64,000 nt of DNA, taken from positions 22,634,501-22,698,500 of the forward strand of contig NC_135358.1 of NCBI RefSeq assembly GCF_051622035.1. Reading direction: 5' to 3'. Of the stretch, positions 54,950 to 64,000 are shown piece by piece (the first letter of the stretch is position 1; each line of letters starts with the position of its first letter). The notes under the pieces are model-generated. The model made no database searches. It saw nothing but the letters and a program-made list of their open reading frames with translations, and was not told where the DNA came from. Source of the stretch: Arctopsyche grandis (lineage: Eukaryota > Arthropoda > Insecta > Trichoptera > Hydropsychidae). A program made the translations under genes and the position numbers.

Positions 54950-55440
54950 TATAAACAAAAGACAATATACTAAGATTTAAACTATTTATAATACTCATCA
55001 ATCCCAATTCATCTAACATACTTTTAATACTTTTTAATCCACCAACATTCAAAATACCTCTCATAGCTTTATTTTGTAATTTTTGTATTTTTCCTAAATC
55101 TTGGCCATTAAACATGTTAAGCACAGTTGCACAATAAACCACATGTGGAAAGACAATATTGTATTGTAGAATAAAACGTTACTTTTTCTAATTAAAATAT
55201 TTTTTTTAATTATGTATTCAGCATGCACCTTAAAATTCAGTCTCGTGTCTACATATGTGAATTCTTAGATATTATTATCTATTACTATTTCAATAATTTT
55301 ATCATCAATTCAAACTTCATTAAATACATTTTTACTATTCAACCACATCATTTTTGTTTTATTCACATTTAGCTTTCATTTATTTTCACACAACCAATCA
55401 ACTACATATATAATTTAATTCTTTATTTAAAATTGCAGAC
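54950..55440 (-). pseudogene. LINE reverse transcriptase C-terminal fragment (jockey-like)
   Basis: The minus strand first gives VVDWLCENK and NVNKTKMMWL (near 55420-55340), then an open 82-codon stretch from 55142 with GKIQKLQNKAMRGILN and MLDELGLMSI. These are post-catalytic motifs of jockey/CR1-like reverse transcriptases. This LINE differs from the 55676-56070 copy. Confidence 0.75.
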
Positions 55441-55471
55441 ATCACATCAACATATTGATATTGATGATATA

Positions 55472-55665
55472 CAGTGGTGTAGTGCTAAATTTTGAGGTGC
55501 CGGTACGCTCGATTTTGCACTTTTTTTGAATATCTAATAATACCAATATTTAAATGTGCTAATATTTAAATGTGCTAATGACACAGCTGGTGCCTCACAT
55601 AAAGCCTGGTGGTATCGCTTTTTACTATTTTGATATGTGCTGGGATGACGTACCGGCGCGTACCG
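55472..55665. mobile_element. hAT fragment, CAGTGGTGTAGTGC end
   Basis: One end only, matching 29225-30635. The right part is replaced by LINE sequence. Confidence 0.5.
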
Positions 55666-55675
55666 GCTATTCTCT

Positions 55676-55812
55676 CTATTCTTCAACGTTCCGCTTCCTG
55701 TCTTTCCTCGTTATGCCAAGAATACATCGTTCCATACTTCTTTGAGTGCATTGGATTTGGTGTAGCATCTTGGCGTTCAGTGTCCAAGTTTCACAAGGGT
55801 AGTTGACATAGT
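55676..55812 (-). pseudogene. LINE 5' segment, inverted
   Basis: The minus strand reads CETWTLNAKMLHQIQCTQRS then MERCILGITRKDRKRN, which should precede the tail at 55815-56065, but it is on the opposite strand. This is an inverted 5' segment of one LINE insertion. Confidence 0.75.
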
Positions 55813-55814
55813 GG

Positions 55815-56067
55815 ATTGAGTAAAGAGATTGAAATGGCAATGGGCGGGCCACGTGGCTAGGAGAATGGACGAAAAGTGGACAAAAGAAGTGATTGAATGG
55901 TACCCCAGAGAATGCAAAGGGGTAAAAGGAAGACCGCAAGGAAGATGGGTGGACGAAATTAGGAAAATGTGCGGGGTGAGATGGATGAGAGTTGCGCAAA
56001 ACAGAGATGAATGGAAGAGTGTTGGAGAGGCCTTCATCCAGCAGTGGATGGCGAATGGCTGTAAATG

Positions 56068-56070
<3 letters not shown>
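55815..56070 (+). pseudogene. LINE C-terminal segment and 3' end
   Basis: The plus-strand frame contains KWQWAGHVARRMDEKWTKEV, ECKGVKGRPQGRW and EWKSVGEAFIQQW up to the 3' terminal GGCTGTAAATGTAA and a (TA)n tail. This is the best preserved tail of this LINE group in the window. Confidence 0.85.

Positions 56071-56136
<66 letters not shown>
56071..56136. repeat. (TA)n tract, LINE tail
   Basis: About 33 TA units following the LINE 3' end GGCTGTAAATGTAA. Confidence 0.95.
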
Positions 56137-57501
<1,365 letters not shown>

Positions 57502-57539
57502 GTATACATATTTGTATATGTGTGTGTATCATCTGATTA

Positions 57540-58786
57540 AAATAAAACAGATTAAAATAATCTAACCAACTTACACATGTATTATATCAATAATAACAGA
57601 ATTTTTCCATTAATTCGGCGAGACTGTTAGCTCACATTATGCAAACTATTTATTACTGTGAAGAATGTGGATAGTAACCAGTCTTTATTATATAAAGTGT
57701 TCCTTATTTGTCGAAATTTGTTATCAATATTTCATGCAATAAATCATACGGAGCACGAGCAGATCGATATGCCCACATCCAGTGTCGATCTGATCCGACG
57801 GCATTGGCCCTTTTCTGCTATTACTCAAGATTAACCGGACTTGTTTAAAAAAAATCTCGTGGTGTTATCCAACGCGTTCTAGATATTCTCGCCGTGTGCT
57901 TCGTATTGACCTAGTATTTTTTTGGGTGTTACGTGATCGTCTGCAATCTTTTATGAACGAACGTACGGATGTCGGAAGGCTTTCTCTCGTAACATTGCAT
58001 CATTGACCAAAATCATCGCAAATAACCTTTTGACAGCCAAATTAAAGTTTGCAAACAATCCGTTATATGCACATGTATATATGTATGTACATACGTACTC
58101 ACATTCCAATTCGTACAATAAATTGTTGCTGGTAAATCTCTTCCAAACAAACGTTATCTAACTTAATGAGAATCCCCCGACGTGTTAATTTCTATTTATT
58201 TTAGTCACGAACAAAAAATTACTTATTATTACATATGTATTTCGAATTTGTTAGGTTCACAGAATATTATTTAACACGGTATCTTTGTATGCTTGTAACA
58301 TACAAACACATGTACGTGCTAGGTCATTTTTAACGATGACAACAAAACAATAACATACCAGTTGCATATTAATAATACGTGCTACGATTTTATACTGTGT
58401 AACTTTTTAGTATGCAATTTTTCACGGGGTATTTAAAAAAGTAAATTTTAAATAAAAAAGATTAATATAAAACTAATAGGTACTGGATTCGGAAATTGGA
58501 TCTTGCACGTCGATGCTGAATTAGATTCAGGGTATGTGAAGTGTAAGTGATATACCGGATGAAAAGGGATGTATTACAAAAGTAGTAGCAGGATACATGA
58601 CTAGAAAATTTAATTAAAGATGAAGGCATTTGAATGTTGTTCGAAGATAAGTATGTATATGCATAAATGTCGAATGGCCGAAGTTCGAAATTTTTTTGGA
58701 ATGTGATAGATGGATTTATGCCTAAGTAAAGAAAAATTATAATCCATGGTGCATAGCTAGTATATATGGAGATTGAGATAAAGTAT
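57540..58786. other. no gene recognised
   Basis: The GC-richer part 57745-58000 (GATCTGATCCGACGGCATTG) has no frame I recognise on either strand. Confidence 0.4.
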
Positions 58787-59178
58787 TGTTGCGTAGGGGT
58801 GGGTGGAGGATCCAAGTAAAAGGCCAAAGTCGTTTCACAGCATTTATTGGTGATTAAGGAGATACACGCACTGGCAGTACTCCGTCCAGAATGTCTGGAT
58901 ATCGCCTAAGTACCACCTTATAACATCAGGGCATCTTCGACGTCCGGTTACTTCCCTATTGTTTAGGCATGTACCCGGATATGTATTCCCACGACACTCC
59001 GTCCCACGGTATCGGTCACTTCTGAGAAGGGACCAATGGCGGCCAATTCGGTGGCCATTGTTTAGCCTACATGCACTTAGTCTAGAGATAATCCTTGAAA
59101 CAAATTATAACGGTCACACAGTCTCTGGGATGCTACTCGACCTAATCCGATTGCACTTACTCGGCGGTGTACGTAACA
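58787..59178 (-). mobile_element. solo LTR
   Basis: Reverse orientation of the 52178-52560 family: TGTTGCGTAGGGGTGGGTGG at the left and GTACGTAACA at the right. Flanks GTAT and TTAT match 3 of 4. Its right part and flank are duplicated at 56141-56496. Confidence 0.78.
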
Positions 59179-59299
59179 TTATGTTACAATAGTACAAATT
59201 AAGAAAACTTTAGAAATATAAAGTAATCTTTAGAAAATTTCTTCAAGTGTAACAAAAATTAGAGTTCTGAATTCGATAAAAATATATTTCCGACTTCAG

Positions 59300-61440
59300 A
59301 TGTTTAAAATATCTACATATGAGTTCAAATGCGAGTTATGTGAACTCATTAAAAGTTACTTATGATAAGAACACAGGTATAATATTTTATCTTAGAGGAC
59401 ACTGAGAAAAAAAAACAATTTTTCATACAAAGCCCATTTGTGTATATCTTAAATAAATATTGAATCAAATATACTACATAAATATTAAATCCATTTATTA
59501 CTTTATCATAATCAATATATTTTTTTTCAGATTATGTAGATATTTCGGAAATTATCGTGGCTTAAAAGTAAGCACCTCGAGTGATACTTTTATCCTCATG
59601 ATGGGACAAATACTAGGGGAAAAAAATCAAAAGCAGTTTTAAATCAAAATTTTATTTATTTTTAATAAAATAACAAGTATAACTTCATTACTTCAAAAAA
59701 AAAATGAATTGTTAATATACTAACATGTAAACATATCACTTGTTGTTTTACATCTCAGTGCATTGGGAGATGGAATGGGCATTTTCATATCCGATACCCC
59801 AAATCATTGTCAATTTGATGAGGTCTTAATTGAACGTCGATTTATCATTGAACAATTACGATATTTAATCACTAGTCATAAAATACATATAAAATGAGTT
59901 TGCGAGGCTGTTTTACACATGCATCTAACATAAATCTGATTTAAGTCATGAATTTGTGTTTTTTGTTATTTTTAAATGCTTTTTATTATTACTAAATTAT
60001 GTTCACAATACTTCTTATATATTTTAATAGCTACTGATCTACTGGTCATTTTCTATTTTACAATTTTAATTTAATTTTGTTAGTAATCATAGTATTATAT
60101 TATTCTAATGTTAATGTGAATTTGTGTTTTTTTAAATATCACTACACGCAAGCAAAATTAGTAATTGGTAATAAATTACTTTATTACCCACCATACGCAA
60201 ATGTTATGTATGATTAGTAATTATGTATTATTAGAACGACTTTGGATCAATATGGAATTTCCATGAGAATCCTAAAAGAGATTTGTCTACAAATCAGTTA
60301 AAATACATAATATACATACATGTAAATACATTCATATATTGACATGTATAATTTTATGGTTAAACAAAATAGAAAAATAGTTTATTCTGTTGTCAGAATA
60401 ATGTTTTAAAATACAATGTTAAAGTTTCACGTCTTGCCATGACACCATTGTCAAAAGTACAAGTTTTTCTTTAAAATATGTGTACGTGCTAACAATTTTT
60501 CGATGAATGTTTGCTTTCTTAACATGACGAATGTGTATATTATTAAAGTGTACGAGTATAATAAATATGGTACCAAAAATCTCAACAAATAAAATGAAAA
60601 TGTGTTGCAATAGAAAATAGGCATAATGGACAAATAATGGTTTCAACGAACAAAAATCAAATCGCCTCTCAAAATCTAATTATAATAAAATCGTAATAGA
60701 ATTCCAAGGCCCTGAAGAGTATGTACATATGTATACATATACATATGTATGGAATTAATAATATTTCATTATAAAAAATATATTACGCATTTCATTACAA
60801 TAATTAAAAATATCAGCATAACATTATCATTTTTATTTTTAAATACCTACAATATATAAAAAACATATATATGTATACATACATATGTACATATGTACGA
60901 CTATCAAAAAAAAAAAAAAATCATGAACACTGTTAAATACATAGTTTTAAAACTATTTCTCTTAGGCGTTACCTGCCGCGGAATAAAACGTTTGGGATAT
61001 GTTTCTTCCTCTTGTTCCTTCAACTACGACGAGTGGCTTTTGACTATTTTCCCTATTCAATTTCCTATCAATGTAAAGAGTTGTTTCTTCGTGTATAATT
61101 TTTCAAGGAGAGCAACTCCAAATGTCAAAATCACTACATATTAAAAACCAACTATTTACCATCTTAATTTATGACAAGGATTCCTCGAGTTTGGATTACC
61201 ACGAGAATTTCCAAAGGCTTGCTTTTACAAATCATTTTTAAATCAAAGTGAGAATTAATCGGATTTCCAGGTATGTATTTTTGAAAAAATATTTCTATGG
61301 CTATACAGACAAAAAAAATCAGTCAAAATCTCGAGGTTAAATTTTATCATGATCCCAAAAAAATGTAAATACATACATATATAAATAAATACATGTATGG
61401 ACAAATCTAAAGTAAAATTGTTCATCTGATTTATAATAAT
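59300..61440. other. no gene recognised; one old repeat copy
   Basis: AT-rich. The repeat at 59950-60120 is the only structured part that I can relate to other sequence in the window. Confidence 0.4.
59950..60120 (-). repeat. interspersed repeat copy (empty site for the 2899 MITE)
   Basis: Reverse complement of the host sequence around 2862-3640, continuous where that copy holds the hAT MITE (GTTAGTAATCATAGTATTAT spans the site). Confidence 0.7.
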
Positions 61441-61444
61441 AATA

Positions 61445-61690
61445 GCTGAACCCGCCATGCGTTGCAATGCCACAATATCGCATGCAATTCCCGTTTCCGT
61501 TCCCATTCGTTCGGAATAACGTAGGCAGCGTACACATTTGAAAGTATTGCGTTGCAAATGACACTCATTCCCGTTTTTCCCGTTTCTATTCCCGTTTTTG
61601 GGCAATTTTTTTTCCCAGTTATCTTCCCGGACATGCATTCAACTAATCCTGAAAGTTCCATCGTAATCGGTTCAGTGGTTTGACAAACGT
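61445..61690 (+). mobile_element. RTE-like LINE/SINE 3' end, copy 2
   Basis: Matches 25019-25260 over most of its length (GCATGCAATTCCCG, AACGTAGGCAGCG, CTTCCCGGACATGCATTCAA, CCATCGTAATCGGTTCAGTG). No coding frame. Confidence 0.65.
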
Positions 61691-61778
61691 ATGATAGTAA
61701 AGAAGTACAAACATATGTATATACATATGTACATAGGAATACATATTCATGTACTACATATTTAAGATATGAATGTAT

Positions 61779-61952
61779 CAGTGATATGCCGTAGAAATCT
61801 CCCCGTTTCCATCGCACAGCCTTACATAGGTGTGTGTAAGCAGGATAAAAGGGGACTCGGTATGACGTCACCCAGTCTCCTTGTATCCTGCTCGCACACA
61901 TGAAAGTAAGACTGTGAGATAAAATCAGGGAGATTTCCGCGGTACGCCACTG
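61779..61952. mobile_element. hAT MITE, CAGTGATATGCCG ends
   Basis: Ends CAGTGATATGCCGTAGAAAT and the complement of GGTACGCCACTG, with AAATCTCCC / GGGAGATTT inside. Flanks GAATGTAT and GAATTTAT match 7 of 8. Foldback interior with AGCAGGATA and TATCCTGCT. Confidence 0.8.
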
Positions 61953-61959
61953 GAATTTA

Positions 61960-63250
61960 TGTATCGCTATACATTTATCGTTCATTTGTACATAAAAGAA
62001 AAAAAAGTGGTCAAAATACGTTCAAGATCATGGCATACATCGATGCGAATTTCACTGTCGAATTTTTTAGCGCGTTTTATATACAGGCTTGATTACACAA
62101 TCGTAGATTTGTACACACATATACAATTTTTTTCTTCTATACAATATCAACTATGGATGAAAATAGTGGTGATGTTATAATAAAATATTTTTTACCTGAT
62201 TTATAATACATTATATAATTGATTCTGTTCCGTATTTCGTTAGTTTAGAAACGATCAAATTATCCGATCTGGTATTTAGGATGTACATATTATAGATGTA
62301 AGATGTAAGATAATGTAGATAATGTAGAAAAATTTTGGATAAATTGATCGGTTAGAGGAATATTATTGAGAATGGATGAAAATTTTTATTTAACGCTTTC
62401 TTGATACTACAACAGTTTTCCACTAGGTCCACAATGGAAATCCAAAATTGGCGTTTTTCGCTCCGGCCTTAATGTATGTAATTGAACATTAGTGGAAAAT
62501 TTGTATGCCCACATAATACTATTTTTGTAACTAGTCGATTGAAAGACCAACTATTATATAGCAAGTCAATTACTGTAGTTTCCTCCATCTAAAACTATAA
62601 TTTTAAAAATATTAATTGAACTATCCAAAAGTGGACCAAAATTCTCACAATGGAATATTTGACAGAAATATCATTATATCAAAACTACTCTTCACGATTT
62701 TCAAATGATGCCCATTGGAAAACATTGACATAACCGCACCATTGCTCAACATCCAGAAGTGCGCACATCTGACTGTATATACTTATATTATTTTTATTAT
62801 TCTTTGATTCCGAAATTGAGCAATATCTTTCGCACAGACACACGTTCTCATTATAATAGCCCGTTCGTGACGACCGGCTTGCATATAATCGCATATTACA
62901 CATATAGATAGATTTGTATCGTGTCATTATTTCATCTTATTACATATTTTATGCTTTTAGCAATATCCTTGGCTAGGTTGACACTTGAATTACCAACGGA
63001 AGTTTTTAAGTCCACGCTCGACGAAACACGTTGCATGTGCTTGACACGTTTTTCGCGTGTCAGTTGACAACTTTGACGGATGTGATTCAATTTCCTTGGA
63101 CAAACCACCTGTAGAATTTTGCGTGTGTCAAATAATATACATAAATATGTACGCATACGTTTGTAACTAAGACTTTTAGATATACATACATATATCAAGA
63201 CAGTCGCTGACGTTTCCTTTCGTCGACTTGGATTTGTCTTGAGATATGCT
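61960..63250. other. no supported gene
   Basis: Minus-strand open stretches at 62685-62927 and 62932-63264 are noted among rejected items. No transposon ends were found. Confidence 0.4.
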
Positions 63251-63252
63251 AG

Positions 63253-63783
63253 ATTATTCTCCAACCCCTTGTCTTCTCGCTTGTTAGAAGTAAGCTAGAG
63301 TATAATGCAATTGTGTGGATTCCGCATGAAGCAAACTACTCTCTTATTATCGAAAAAGTGCAAAAAGCATTTCTTCGTTTTCTTTATAAGAAAGAGTATG
63401 GGTACTACCCATATCTCTATCCTACTCCTTTCCTTTTGGGCATGCTTGGGTATAATTCCCTTGAACTTCGGAGAAACTTCTCGTTAATTCGTTTCGTTCT
63501 CCAGCTATTGCGTGGTAATACGTCATGCCCGTTGTTGCTGGAACAGTTGGGACTTTATGTCCCTAATAATTATGTGCGTGGTAGACATCATCATTTGATG
63601 GTTGTACCTGCTGCTCGCACAGTTCTTTTTCGAATGGCTCCTATTCCAAGAGCTATTCGACTTCTCAATGAAATCGTTGCTGCTGTCCCTGAATGTGATA
63701 TTTTCCACCTTGGGGAGCGTAGATTATCGGATATTATTTTAACATATTTATCTGGTAACCTGCGCTCATCATTACTTTCTTAA
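63253..63783 (+). pseudogene. reverse transcriptase C-terminal fragment
   Basis: About 176 codons are open from just after a stop at 63250-63252. VRSKLEYNAIVWIPHEANYS is the post-catalytic S-K-L-E-Y-x-x-x-V-W block of jockey/R1-like elements. EKVQKAFLRFLYKKEYGYYP and RMAPIPRAIRLLNEIVAA follow. The catalytic domain is missing, so this is a truncated copy. It differs from the 23445 copy by scattered substitutions. Confidence 0.88.
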
Positions 63784-64000
63784 TTTGAATGCGATGTATG
63801 AGTGGAATCTTAATCTACTCTCTTCCATTTGGGCCTCGCTGTGATTTTATTTTTTATTCATATTTTGTTTTATTTTATTTTACTTTTTCTTTCTCTTTTG
63901 TACATTTTTATATACTATTTTAATTTTGTTCAGTGTAAACAAAGAATGGGATTTATGGATTTTATTTTTGATTTTTACACTTTTTTTTTTTTTTATTATT
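63253..64000 (+). mobile_element. 5'-truncated LINE (jockey/R1-like), runs off the window
   Basis: Longer relative of 23445-24090. Reverse transcriptase C-terminus, stop at 63781-63783, then a T-rich 3' UTR cut by the window end before the expected 3' hairpin. Confidence 0.85.

Noticed and set aside
62685-62927. 80-residue minus-strand open frame
   Set aside because: No recognisable motif and low-complexity N-rich middle; not supported as an exon.
62932-63264. 110-residue minus-strand open frame with a possible acceptor (TTCTACAG at about 63110)
   Set aside because: Composition after the acceptor looks somewhat protein-like (KLNHIRQSCQLTREKRVKHM), but no family, donor or neighbouring exon could be established. 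Transcript evidence could revive it.

Overview
This is a window of animal nuclear DNA, almost certainly from an insect. It is AT-rich, its genes are split by spliceosomal introns, and it is packed with eukaryotic transposons. It contains an odorant-binding protein gene, a family specific to arthropods. I cannot name the order with confidence. All gene models were built by eye from reading frame, GT/AG junctions and family resemblance, without transcripts.

Three conserved genes are visible. (1) 2590-8188, minus strand: a complete 13-exon gene for CPSF2/CPSF100, a subunit of the mRNA 3'-end processing machinery (739 codons plus stop). (2) 17462-47569, plus strand: a six-exon gene for a rolling stone-like membrane protein (303 codons plus stop). 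Its first coding exon is separated from the second by a 26.4 kb intron that fills much of the window, and a TATA/Inr core promoter near 15607-15640 is its probable start. (3) 49283-50518, minus strand: a two-exon secreted odorant-binding protein of 136 residues. It lacks exactly the second and fifth classical cysteines, so it is a Minus-C OBP. A CpG-rich block at 2266-2500 with a consensus splice donor looks like the promoter and untranslated first exon of a further minus-strand gene lying to the left.

Most of the rest is mobile DNA, much of it nested and datable from target-site duplications (TSDs). At least fifteen hAT elements or hAT MITEs have 8-bp TSDs, eleven of them perfect. They belong to several terminal-repeat families, and four contain decayed transposase pieces. 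Two Mutator-like foldback elements have perfect 9-bp TSDs. A family of short Helitrons (TC...CTAG) has seven copies, two of them joined head to tail. A separate Helitron carries a GC-rich and an A-rich minisatellite. Non-LTR retrotransposon fragments fall into at least three groups, with solo or partial LTRs and a tRNA-derived SINE. Tandem arrays include long (TA)n tracts, a 13-bp minisatellite at 24317-24855 and a 1 kb TA-rich array at 56498-57495.

Region by region: 1-2240 AT-rich, nothing recognised; 2266-8188 CpG block and CPSF2; 8620-11270 two hAT elements; 12960-15240 decayed LINEs and a 632-bp palindrome; 15600-47570 rolling stone gene with its repeat-filled introns; 49283-50518 OBP gene; 51730-59300 nested hAT, LTR and LINE copies and TA arrays; 59300-63250 mostly unassigned DNA; 63253-64000 a LINE running off the window. 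I found no wholly new multi-gene system. The most interesting signals are the covarying LINE 3' hairpin, the templated inverted insertion in a recent duplicate, the Helitron arrangements and the Minus-C OBP.
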